Program-made: the position numbers and the translations under genes | Assembly: GCA_002372575.1 (NCBI GenBank) | Contig: DFHC01000033.1 | Location: 1-22,983 of the forward strand | DNA from: a bacterium UBA3734 | GTDB taxonomy: Bacteria; Bacteroidota; Bacteroidia; Bacteroidales; Bacteroidaceae | Length of the DNA stretch: 22,983 bases | Reading direction: 5' to 3' | The notes under the pieces: model-generated | Database searches by the model: none | The model's input: only the letters and a program-made list of their open reading frames with translations | What the model was told of the DNA's origin: nothing | Shown here: positions 13,313-20,370 of the stretch, in pieces | Numbering within the stretch: position 1 is the first letter of the stretch | Layout of the letters: every line of letters starts with the position of its first letter

Positions 13313-15619
13313 TTAATATATTTTTTTAATTTTCGTGTTCTGATAATAATGTTGCAGGATTTCGTCGTAAGAATGGCCATTTTCGCCCATCACGGCGGCT
13401 CCAATCTGGCAAAGGCCCACGCCGTGACCCCAGCCTTTTCCTTTCAGGATGAATTGGGTGGTGGGTGATGGGTGTTGATTTTCGACTTTCTCGACCTCGA
13501 ACCAGCTGCTCTTCAGGTGCGAATCGGAAAGCGTGCGGCGGATTTCGAGCTCTTTTCCGATGGTGAAATTGCCCTTGCTGCCCACGATTTTCAGCTTCCA
13601 GATGCGCCCGCTCTTGCCGCGTTCCAAAGGGACGAGGTCGGTGATGGTGCCGAGGTCGATGCCATGTTTCGAGCGGAGCCACTCGGCAACTTGCTCGCTG
13701 CTGATGCACTCGGTCCACTCGTAGAAGTCGGGCGTTTCCTGGTCGTAGTCGTTGAGTACCTGACGGATGAGCGAGGCATCGCTCGTGTTGCACCACGGAC
13801 ACGCCACGGAGCGCAGATAGGGCTTCTCGATGTTTTCCCAACAGTACTGAAATTCCTCGGTTCTGCCACCACAGCACTTTGAAAAACGGGTGTCGCAGAT
13901 TTTGGCAGCCTCACCCTCAACTCCTTTCCCATCGGAGTGGGGGGAACTATGAACCTGTGAATTGTGAATTGTTAATTGCAAATGATAAGTAAGAACCTGC
14001 CCATGCGTGGCCTTGACAGCCTCGGCCACGTGCGGATTTGTGGCGCGCGTGATGCCTTGATAGCGCTGGCAGTGGTCGTCGGCGCAAACGTCGAAGAGCA
14101 CGTGGTCTTCGCGGTCGTACCAGCGGATGAGTTCTGAATGTTGATGGTTGAATGTTGATGGTTGAATTGTTTTTTGAGGTTTCAACGCCTCCTTTTTTTC
14201 CTCGATTTGCGCCAGAAGCCACGAACGCGAAATCACGGCGTGAGCCTTGAGCAGTTCGAGCGACGAGGTGCCGCTCATCTCGCTCGAAATCACGCTCTCG
14301 AGGTATTGCTCGACGGGTAATTCGTTGATAGCCAATATCTTGTCGTGGTCGATAATCAGGCGAAGCGTTCCGCGAAACGTCTGCGTCTCTTTGCGATTCC
14401 AATGGAAATCAACGCCGATGGTGACATCTTCGAGCGTGAAGGATGCATCGTCGGCTTTCGGGCTGAAAATCAGTTGCTTATAGTTTTTTTCGTTCCAAAG
14501 AATCGCTCCGTTTGCAAACGTGGCAACTTGCTCGCCCTCGATTTCGATTCCATTGACGGAATACGATGCGTTCAGCGTAAATTTCATCTGCTGCGCACTG
14601 ACGATGCCGACGGATACCATCGGCGCAGAATGCTGAGTTTTTTGCGCGATTTCTTGTGCCGATTCCGCATCAATGGCGCATTCTTGCAGAATTTCCGCGG
14701 CTTTCGAGGCCGTCAGCCGCTCGAAATCTTCTTGTCGCGGCGTGATGATGAGGCCGGCCATGTCGAGCGCACCCGGACTGACGAGCACCTGACTGTCGCC
14801 CTCGGCAAAATAGCAGTCGGGACGATGCTTGCGCCGCGGAAAAACGACGGAAATCGTCGTGTCGTCCTCGCGCCATGCCACGATGTTCAGCATCGGCTCT
14901 TCTTCAGTTGAGAGTTGAGGGTTGAGAGTTGAGAGTTGATGGGTGATGGGTGATGGGTGATGGGTGGTGGATGAGAGTCGGGTGTATAGGGTTTCAAACA
15001 ATCGGCGGTCGTTTTCGGCATTTTTGCTGCGAATCACGAAAGCTGGCACGACGAAATCGCTCAACAACGCTATTGAATCGGCGTCGTTCAGGGCGAAAAC
15101 GCTTTCCAAATGCTCCTGCAAGTGCGACCACTGCTGCCGCAAGGGAAGCTGTTCGCCCGTTCCGGCCTGAAAATGCAGGTGGTCGGGTGCGGAGGCACCG
15201 CAGCGCGGGCCGTTGTAGAAAACGGTGAGCTTGGGAAATTGCACCGTCAGTTGGTGAATTATCGCGTAGTGGCCGTCGATTTGCTGCGGCTTGTGCGACT
15301 TCAGCGGAATGGTGAAGTGCATCGGCAAAATGGGGAACGGATTAACGAGCAATTCGTATTCTTCGCTGCTGACGATGTCTTCAATCGTCTTGGAAAACTG
15401 CACTTGCGGACGATTCTCCGAGCAAAGGAAGCAAGGTCGCTTTTCGAGCGATTTCGCGTCGATTTTCGCTCCCGTCGAGACCATTCGGGCCGGATTCCAC
15501 TGCACGCGAAGGCCGTTTTCGGGAAAATCGCGCGTCTGAACCCGTGCCAAGTCGTCGAAGCGTTGGCGTGCATCGGGCCATTGCGCCAGTTGTCGGTCGA
15601 AAAACTCCTTGATTTCCAT
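13313..15619 (-). CDS. DUF4922 (HIT-like) fused to SpoIID/LytB domain
   Basis: A 768-residue fusion. Residues ~1-330 are DUF4922, a galactose-1-phosphate uridylyltransferase/GDP-hexose-phosphorylase-like fold with CFLC (C63, C66), NPFPILPMHF and the histidine motif HLHFQA (H147, H149). Residues ~400-768 are a SpoIID domain, the type that cleaves or binds denuded peptidoglycan glycans. They carry VEQYLESVISSEM, the family glutamate in SLELLKAHAV, CCGGRTEE and GWGHGVGLCQIGA. No signal peptide is visible, which is odd for a wall-active domain. Four in-frame repeat inserts interrupt the protein, encoded at 14908-14976, 14136-14169, 13908-13985 and 13453-13480. The gene lies one base after the glycosyltransferase stop and four bases before the permease start. 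The combined function is unknown. Confidence 0.88.
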   Translation of the reverse strand: MEIKEFFDRQLAQWPDARQRFDDLARVQTRDFPENGLRVQWNPARMVSTGAKIDAKSLEKRPCFLCSENRPQVQFSKTIEDIVSSEEYELLVNPFPILPMHFTIPLKSHKPQQIDGHYAIIHQLTVQFPKLTVFYNGPRCGASAPDHLHFQAGTGEQLPLRQQWSHLQEHLESVFALNDADSIALLSDFVVPAFVIRSKNAENDRRLFETLYTRLSSTTHHPSPITHQLSTLNPQLSTEEEPMLNIVAWREDDTTISVVFPRRKHRPDCYFAEGDSQVLVSPGALDMAGLIITPRQEDFERLTASKAAEILQECAIDAESAQEIAQKTQHSAPMVSVGIVSAQQMKFTLNASYSVNGIEIEGEQVATFANGAILWNEKNYKQLIFSPKADDASFTLEDVTIGVDFHWNRKETQTFRGTLRLIIDHDKILAINELPVEQYLESVISSEMSGTSSLELLKAHAVISRSWLLAQIEEKKEALKPQKTIQPSTFNHQHSELIRWYDREDHVLFDVCADDHCQRYQGITRATNPHVAEAVKATHGQVLTYHLQLTIHNSQVHSSPHSDGKGVEGEAAKICDTRFSKCCGGRTEEFQYCWENIEKPYLRSVACPWCNTSDASLIRQVLNDYDQETPDFYEWTECISSEQVAEWLRSKHGIDLGTITDLVPLERGKSGRIWKLKIVGSKGNFTIGKELEIRRTLSDSHLKSSWFEVEKVENQHPSPTTQFILKGKGWGHGVGLCQIGAAVMGENGHSYDEILQHYYQNTKIKKIY
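13453..13480. repeat. TGGGTGATGGG repeat inside the SpoIID domain
   Basis: GGTGGTGGGTGATGGGTG units read in frame as HPSPTTQ, near the C-terminal GWGHG block. They belong to the same family as 14941-14970. Confidence 0.65.
13908..13985. repeat. GC-rich palindromic element (copy 6) plus AATTGTGAATTG repeat inside the SpoIID domain
   Basis: AGCCTCACCC...GTGGGGGGAACT (13908-13948) is the palindromic element. It is followed directly by GAATTGTGAATTGTTAATTG. Two different repeat families are therefore nested side by side in the frame (peptide TIHNSQVHSSPHSDGKG), just before the conserved CDTRFSKCCGG motif. Confidence 0.75.
14136..14169. repeat. GAATGTTGATGGTTGAATG repeat inside the fusion gene
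   Basis: Two GAATGTTGATGGTT units are read in frame as a TIQPSTFNHQHS-type peptide inside the SpoIID region. Confidence 0.75.
14908..14976. repeat. TTGAGAGTTGAG + TGATGGG repeats inside the DUF4922 domain
   Basis: Four TTGAGAG/TTGAGGG units are followed by five TGATGGG-like units. The reverse-strand peptide is rich in His, Pro, Ser and Thr (HHPSPITHQLST) and falls between two conserved parts of the DUF4922 fold. Confidence 0.85.
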
Positions 15620-15620
15620 C

Positions 15621-16991
15621 CTATTTCTTCATCTTCTGCCGTGCCATCAGCTCCATCGTGCGCAGGCGGTCTTTATAAAGGTTATTGGCGTTCACTTTCT
15701 CCACGGAGAGCGCCGCGTCGCTGTTGCCGTCCCATCGGCGGCAGAGGTAGAGCTCGTCGTAGATGCGACCGATGCGCCACCGTCGGCTGAAAATGAGACC
15801 CATCGCGTAGTCCTCGCCATACGAGGTGTTCGGGAACTGGATTTGCCGCACAAACGGTGTAAAGAATGCGCGTGGAGCTCCTAATCCGTTGATTCTCAAT
15901 GCGTTGTTCGGGCCATTTTCGTCGGTCCATTCGCGGTGGTCGATGAGGCCGGGCGGCAGCGTTTCCAGCTGGAAATCGCACATCCGATAGCTGCCTACAA
16001 TCATTGCGGCCTGCTGCTCACGGAACGCATCGACGATTTTCTGCAGCGTCTGGGGCGAGGAATAGAGGTCGTCGCTGTCGAGTTGCACGGCGAAACGCCC
16101 GCAGTGCTCGCTGTTCACGGCCATGTTCCAGCAGCCGCCGATGCCCAAATCGCGCCGATTCGGCGTGAGAACAATCAAATTTTCGTTCTTGGAGGCGAGT
16201 TCGGCAAGGATTTCCGAGGTTCCGTCTGTGGAATGGTTATCGACCACGACGACGTTGAACGGGAACGATGCCTCTTGCGACAAGGCGCTCTTCACGGCCT
16301 CGCCGACGGTTTTCGCGCGGTTAAAGACGGGAATCACCACCGAGGCCTCGACGCTGAACGTCGCGCCATCGAAGTCGATTTCGGGGTACGAAGCCGTGTC
16401 GATCAGCGCATTCAGCTGCCGCAGATGCTCCGTGCAGGCGCGTTCCATCTCGATTTGCACCTCTCGGTTGCGCGGATTCACGTAGTCGAACTGCTTTTCG
16501 CCACTCTTGCGCGTGTCCTCTTCGACAATCGTGTAGAGCGTTTCGTTCAGGTGGAAAAGCAGCCCGCAGCGACTCAAAAACAGGCGCAAATCGTACCACG
16601 CAGCGAAGCGGAACTGCCGCTTTTCGTCTGCCGCAACCTCCTCGGCCCATTTTTTCAGCCACCGGGTGCGAATCAGCACGATTTGCCCGAAATCGAAGTC
16701 GTCGCGCAGCGAACCCTCCTGATAATCAATGACGGGATGGCGCTCCGTTTCGCCCTGCTTCACGGCCAGATAATCGCTGTAAACCATCGCGGCATCGGTT
16801 TCCTCAGCCGCCCGAAGCAATCGCTGCAAGGCGCCCTCACCCATATCCACGGGCGTGGACTTCAGGCTGAGCAGCGTGTAGTCTCCATCGGCCTCTCGCG
16901 CCACTTGCAGCAGCTCGCCGGTGTCGCAAAGTCCATTGTTCGTGAGCTGAAAATGGTCGATTTTTGCTCTCATTCGTTGTATTTTCTCCAT
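15621..16991 (-). CDS. Family 2 glycosyltransferase with N-terminal GT-like extension
   Basis: A 456-residue cytoplasmic or membrane-associated glycosyltransferase. The GT-A domain begins at about residue 213: VVIPVFNRAKTV, then VVVVDNHSTDGT, and the metal-binding DSDD (305-308). A later acidic GED (in SYGEDYAMG) fits the catalytic base position. Residues ~35-195 resemble a second GT-A half (YTLLSLKSTPVDM, AAMVYSDY, RFAAWYDLRLFLSR) but lack the opening nucleotide-binding strand, so this part is probably degenerate. Donor and acceptor are unknown. It is the first gene of the operon with DUF4922-SpoIID and the AmpG-like permease; only one base separates it from the next start. It shares an intergenic region with the divergent rlmN. 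Confidence 0.88.
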   Translation of the reverse strand: MEKIQRMRAKIDHFQLTNNGLCDTGELLQVAREADGDYTLLSLKSTPVDMGEGALQRLLRAAEETDAAMVYSDYLAVKQGETERHPVIDYQEGSLRDDFDFGQIVLIRTRWLKKWAEEVAADEKRQFRFAAWYDLRLFLSRCGLLFHLNETLYTIVEEDTRKSGEKQFDYVNPRNREVQIEMERACTEHLRQLNALIDTASYPEIDFDGATFSVEASVVIPVFNRAKTVGEAVKSALSQEASFPFNVVVVDNHSTDGTSEILAELASKNENLIVLTPNRRDLGIGGCWNMAVNSEHCGRFAVQLDSDDLYSSPQTLQKIVDAFREQQAAMIVGSYRMCDFQLETLPPGLIDHREWTDENGPNNALRINGLGAPRAFFTPFVRQIQFPNTSYGEDYAMGLIFSRRWRIGRIYDELYLCRRWDGNSDAALSVEKVNANNLYKDRLRTMELMARQKMKK

Positions 16992-17011
16992 TTGTGGTTC
17001 GTAATTTCGTG

Positions 17012-17019
17012 CAAATTTA
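17012..17019 (-). promoter_or_regulatory. Probable -7 box of the glycosyltransferase operon
   Basis: TAAATTTG on the minus strand fits TAnnTTTG and is followed by GC as usual. The nearest TTTG upstream is 22 rather than 19 bases away, so the -33 element is uncertain. It lies 20 bases before the ATG. Confidence 0.55.
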
Positions 17020-17061
17020 TAAAAAAAAATGGAAGTTTGCTCAAAAGAGGGGAAAAAATTG

Positions 17062-17069
17062 TAACTTTG
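17062..17069 (+). promoter_or_regulatory. rlmN promoter -7 box
   Basis: TAACTTTG followed by C, with a TTTG at 17036-17039 (22-base spacing). The ATG of rlmN is 33 bases downstream. The two divergent boxes are about 45 bases apart, so both transcription units may be co-regulated. Confidence 0.7.
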
Positions 17070-17102
17070 CAGGTTGAAACGTGCAATAATCAGCTGAAAA
17101 CG

Positions 17103-18233
17103 ATGGGTGACACCAAAAAACGGCTTCTTGGAATGACGCTGTCAGAACTGAAAACGATGGCAGCCGACATGGGGATGCCTGCCTTCACGGGCAGACAGAT
17201 TGCCCAGTGGCTCTACGAAAAGCACGTTGGCAGCATCGACGAGATGACGAATCTTTCGAAGCAAAACCGCGAGCGACTCGAAGCCGAGTATGAGGTGGGA
17301 CGAATGGAGGCAGTGGATTGCCAGCGCAGCAGCGACGGGACGGTGAAATACCTTTTTCCGGTTAGAAAACTCCCCTCACATTCTGAAAAGGGGCAGGGGG
17401 AGAGGCTCTATGTCGAAACCGTCTATATCCCTGACGGTGAGCGGGCTACGCTCTGCGTGTCGTGTCAGGTGGGATGCAAGATGAACTGCCTTTTCTGCCA
17501 GACGGGAAAACAAGGATTCGACGGCAACCTCACCGCTGCCGACATTCTGAACCAGATCCACTCCCTGCCTGAGCGCGAAAGCCTCACGAACATTGTGTTC
17601 ATGGGGCAAGGCGAGCCGATGGACAATCTCGACGAGGTGCTTCGCGCCACGCAAATTCTCACTGCCGACTGGGGCTGGGCGTGGAGTCCGCGCCGTATCA
17701 CGGTGAGCAGCGTGGGCATCAGGGAGAAACTCCGCCGCTTCCTCGATAAAAGCGAGTGTCACGTGGCCATCAGCCTGCACTCGCCCTTCCACGAGCAGCG
17801 CGCGGAACTGATGCCGGCGGAGCGTGCGATGCCGATTGCCGAAACGGTAGAGTTGTTGCGCGCTTACGATTTCGCCCACCAACGACGCCTCTCGTTTGAG
17901 TACATCGTGTTTGCAGGGGTGAACGACTCGCGCGTCCATGCCAAGGCCATTGTCGATTTGCTGAAGGGACTCGACTGCCGCATCAACCTGATTCGCTTCC
18001 ACCAGATTCCTGGTAGCGAGTTGCGCGGAGCCGACGAAACCACGATGCTCCGACTGCGCGACTACCTCACGCAGCACGGCTGTTTCGCAACCATCCGCGC
18101 CTCGCGAGGCGAAGACATTCAGGCAGCCTGTGGACTGCTTTCGACGAGGGGGAGTGAGCAAAAAAATAATCGTTCTCCTCTCCCTTTGGAGGGGGCCTGG
18201 GAGGCTCTAAATCGTAAAATAGTGAAATTGTAA
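17103..18233 (+). CDS. rlmN: 23S rRNA (A2503-C2)/tRNA (A37-C2) methyltransferase RlmN
   Basis: A 376-residue radical SAM enzyme that methylates C2 of A2503 in 23S rRNA and of A37 in some tRNAs. The cluster motif C125-x3-C129-x2-C132, the resolving C118 and the methyl-carrying C343 (in QAACGLL) are all present, as is GQGEPMDN, so the enzyme should be active. The ATG at 17103 lies 33 bases after the promoter box; the open frame upstream (to 15936) is antisense to the glycosyltransferase gene. Residues ~90-102 are encoded by a GC-rich repeat placed before VETVYIPDGE. About 28 C-terminal residues after LLST are also repeat-encoded, an extension absent from usual RlmN proteins. pdxA-like follows 18 bases downstream. 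Confidence 0.95.
   Translation: MGDTKKRLLGMTLSELKTMAADMGMPAFTGRQIAQWLYEKHVGSIDEMTNLSKQNRERLEAEYEVGRMEAVDCQRSSDGTVKYLFPVRKLPSHSEKGQGERLYVETVYIPDGERATLCVSCQVGCKMNCLFCQTGKQGFDGNLTAADILNQIHSLPERESLTNIVFMGQGEPMDNLDEVLRATQILTADWGWAWSPRRITVSSVGIREKLRRFLDKSECHVAISLHSPFHEQRAELMPAERAMPIAETVELLRAYDFAHQRRLSFEYIVFAGVNDSRVHAKAIVDLLKGLDCRINLIRFHQIPGSELRGADETTMLRLRDYLTQHGCFATIRASRGEDIQAACGLLSTRGSEQKNNRSPLPLEGAWEALNRKIVKL
17370..17407. repeat. GC-rich palindromic element, copy 7, inside rlmN
   Basis: A 38-base unit CTCCCC...GAAAAGGGGCAGGGGG ending AGAGGCT, the same length as the copy at 2385. It replaces the short loop normally found between the N-terminal domain and the radical SAM core. Confidence 0.75.
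18171..18206. repeat. GC-rich palindromic element, copy 8, at the rlmN 3' end
   Basis: CTCCTCTCCCTTTGGAGGGG followed by GCCTGGGAGGCT. It is translated as part of the RlmN C-terminal extension (RSPLPLEGAWE). Confidence 0.75.
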
Positions 18234-18251
18234 AATCGTAAAATTGAAATA
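18208..18251. repeat. AAATCGTAAAATTG-type repeat between rlmN and pdxA
   Basis: Three to four AAAT(C/T)GTAAAAT units run up to the pdxA-like ATG. The rlmN stop codon (18231-18233) lies within them. Confidence 0.65.
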
Positions 18252-19274
18252 ATGCTTATGGACGAAAAAAGAATTCGCGTAGCCATCACGCATGGCGACA
18301 CCAACGGAATCGGATACGAACTGATCTACAAGACCTTCGCAGCACCCGAAATGCTCGAACTCTGCACACCTATCGTATATGGCTCGCCCAAATTGGCCGC
18401 CTATCACCGCAAGGCACTGACTGCCGAAACACCGTTTAGCATCATCAGCTCGGCCGAGGAGGCTCGCGACGGCAAACTCAACCTGCTGACTTGCTTCGAC
18501 GAGGAAGTGAAAGTGGAACTCGGAACGCCCACGGAAGAGGCTTCCGCTGCCGGCGTGAAAGCCCTGAAAAAAGCCATCGAGGACCAGAAAGAAGGGCGTT
18601 TCGACGCCTTGGTACTGGCACCCTTGGCGCAAAACAGCGAAGTGAAGCGACAGGGACTCGTCGTGATGATGGATCAGAACTTGCGCGTGGCTGTGGCCAA
18701 TGCCGGTTCGTCGATAAAAGAGGCTGTTTCGAAGGTGACGAAAGACAACGTCGCACGCAAAGCCGAGACGTTCTTCGACCTGCTGAAGCGCGACCTCCGT
18801 ATCAGCAACCCGCGCATCGCAGTCTTGTCGCTGAACCACAAGGCCGACGGCGCAGAGGAGGTAGAGGCCATCCGCCCGGCCATCGAGGAACTTGTGGCGA
18901 AAGGAAAACAGGTTTTCGGCCCTTATCCTGCCGACGATTTCTTCGGAACAGGAAAATACCAGGCCTTCGATGGCGTTTTAGCCATGTATCACGACCAGGG
19001 AGCCGTTCCGTTTCGCACGCTCTCGTCGTCCGACAGCATCCTCTGCGTGGCCGGACTGCCCGTCCCCTGCACGATGCCTCTGGATGCCGCATGCCACGAG
19101 AATGCCGGCAAAAACCTTACCGACGAAAACTCGTTCCGACAGGCCATCTACATGGCTATCGACATTTGCCGAAACCGTGCTAACCACGATGCTCCACTGG
19201 CCAATCCGCTTCCCAAACTCTTCCACGAAAAGCGCGAAGACGGTGAAAAAGTGCGCTTCTCCGTCCCCAAATGA
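18252..19274 (+). CDS. PdxA-like protein, active site degraded
   Basis: A 340-residue member of the 4-hydroxythreonine-4-phosphate dehydrogenase family (vitamin B6 synthesis). The GDTNGIGYE start block, [10 protein letters not shown] and MYHDQG (H247) are typical. However, compared with the family the segment carrying the substrate motif GHTE is missing after VLAPLA. The first metal histidine position reads FF (174-175), LNPHAG has become LNHKADG (195-200), and the late PAHGT block reads PLDAAC. Two of three metal ligands are therefore lost or displaced. The protein probably lacks normal PdxA activity; it may be a new-function paralogue. The frame is otherwise intact and long, which argues against a simple pseudogene. 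Its stop overlaps the next start (ATGA). Confidence 0.85.
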   Translation: MLMDEKRIRVAITHGDTNGIGYELIYKTFAAPEMLELCTPIVYGSPKLAAYHRKALTAETPFSIISSAEEARDGKLNLLTCFDEEVKVELGTPTEEASAAGVKALKKAIEDQKEGRFDALVLAPLAQNSEVKRQGLVVMMDQNLRVAVANAGSSIKEAVSKVTKDNVARKAETFFDLLKRDLRISNPRIAVLSLNHKADGAEEVEAIRPAIEELVAKGKQVFGPYPADDFFGTGKYQAFDGVLAMYHDQGAVPFRTLSSSDSILCVAGLPVPCTMPLDAACHENAGKNLTDENSFRQAIYMAIDICRNRANHDAPLANPLPKLFHEKREDGEKVRFSVPK

Positions 19275-20266
19275 AAAAAAAATACCAGAACGGATTTTTC
19301 ATCTTCGGCCTGCTCGTGCTGGCGGTGATGGTGACACAGCTCGACTTCTCCGAGGTGTGGAGCGGCCTGCTGCACACGGGCTACTGGTTTTTAGCGGTGC
19401 TTGCACTCTGGAGCGTGCTCTACGTGCTGAACACGGCCTCGTGGTATGTGCTGATCCGCTGTCAGGCCGACGAAAAGCTGCCCGTTTCCTTTTGGTGGCT
19501 CTATAAAATCACGGTCAGCGCGTTTGCCCTCAACTATGCCACGCCCGGCGGACTGATGGGTGGCGAGCCCTATCGCGTGATGTCGCTCGCTCCGAAAATC
19601 GGTACCGAGCGGGCATCATCGTCGGTCATCCTCTTTGTCATGACCCATATTTTTAGCCATTTCTGGTTTTGGCTACTGTCCATCCTTCTTTATGTCTGCA
19701 CACAGCCAGTCAATTTCTTCATGGGCACGGTGCTCACGCTCGTTGGTGCATTTTGCCTGCTTGGAATCTGGTTTTTCATGGTCGGATATAGGAAAGGACT
19801 GGCCGTGAGGGCGATGAAAATCTTGCGCTGCATTCCCTTCGTAAAAAAATGGGCACAGCGGCTCATCGAAACCCGACGCGAGCAGCTCGACACCATCGAC
19901 GCGCAAATCGCTGCACTGCATCGGCAGAAACTCGGTGTGTTCTTTACGGTGTTCTTCCTGGAACTACTCTGTCGGGTGGGCGCCGCCCTCGAGGTGTTTT
20001 TCATCCTGCTCATCATTCTGCCCTCGGTCAATTTCGTGCAGTGCATCCTCATTCTCGCCTTCACGTCGCTTTTCGCCAACCTGCTTTTCTTCATGCCTCT
20101 GCAACTCGGCGGACGCGAGGGCGGATTCCTGATGTCGGTCAATGGTCTTGGCATGACTGCCAGTGCAGGCTCCTTCGTTGCCCTCATCGTGCGTGTCCGC
20201 GAGCTCGTCTGGACGGGTATCGGACTGCTACTCATCAAATTTGAGAAGTGCAAACCCACTCGCTGA
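19271..20266 (+). CDS. Flippase-like integral membrane protein (LPG synthase TM / UPF0104 type)
   Basis: A 331-residue inner-membrane protein with about eight hydrophobic segments. The [17 protein letters not shown] segment and the [13 protein letters not shown] loop match the family that includes the membrane part of lysylphosphatidylglycerol synthase and AglD/YbhN proteins. No soluble lysyl-transferase domain is present. The family is associated with lipid or lipid-linked glycan handling, but the substrate is not known here. The ATG overlaps the stop of the PdxA-like gene by four bases, showing translational coupling and one operon with rlmN. Confidence 0.85.
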   Translation: MKKKYQNGFFIFGLLVLAVMVTQLDFSEVWSGLLHTGYWFLAVLALWSVLYVLNTASWYVLIRCQADEKLPVSFWWLYKITVSAFALNYATPGGLMGGEPYRVMSLAPKIGTERASSSVILFVMTHIFSHFWFWLLSILLYVCTQPVNFFMGTVLTLVGAFCLLGIWFFMVGYRKGLAVRAMKILRCIPFVKKWAQRLIETRREQLDTIDAQIAALHRQKLGVFFTVFFLELLCRVGAALEVFFILLIILPSVNFVQCILILAFTSLFANLLFFMPLQLGGREGGFLMSVNGLGMTASAGSFVALIVRVRELVWTGIGLLLIKFEKCKPTR

Positions 20267-20313
20267 CTTGTTTTACACTGACGGGGGATTTCACGAAAAA
20301 AAAGACTGAATCT

Positions 20314-20344
20314 TTTGAGGATTCGCCACTTTTTCGTATCTTTG
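20314..20344 (+). promoter_or_regulatory. Promoter of the GH84 gene (TTTG-N19-TATCTTTG)
   Basis: TTTG (20314-20317), exactly 19 bases, and TATCTTTG (20337-20344) followed by C match the Bacteroidota consensus fully. The leader would be about 20 bases. This separates GH84-DUF3467 from the rlmN operon. Confidence 0.85.
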
Positions 20345-20370
20345 CAAACGCAAAACATACCCCAAAAATC

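Noticed and set aside
15936..17102. In-frame upstream extension of rlmN by about 389 codons
   Set aside because: It is antisense to the glycosyltransferase gene, and the rlmN promoter box lies at 17062-17069, just before the chosen ATG.
18252..19274. pdxA pseudogene
   Set aside because: The frame is intact, coupled to the next gene and keeps several family blocks, so loss or change of function is more likely than decay.
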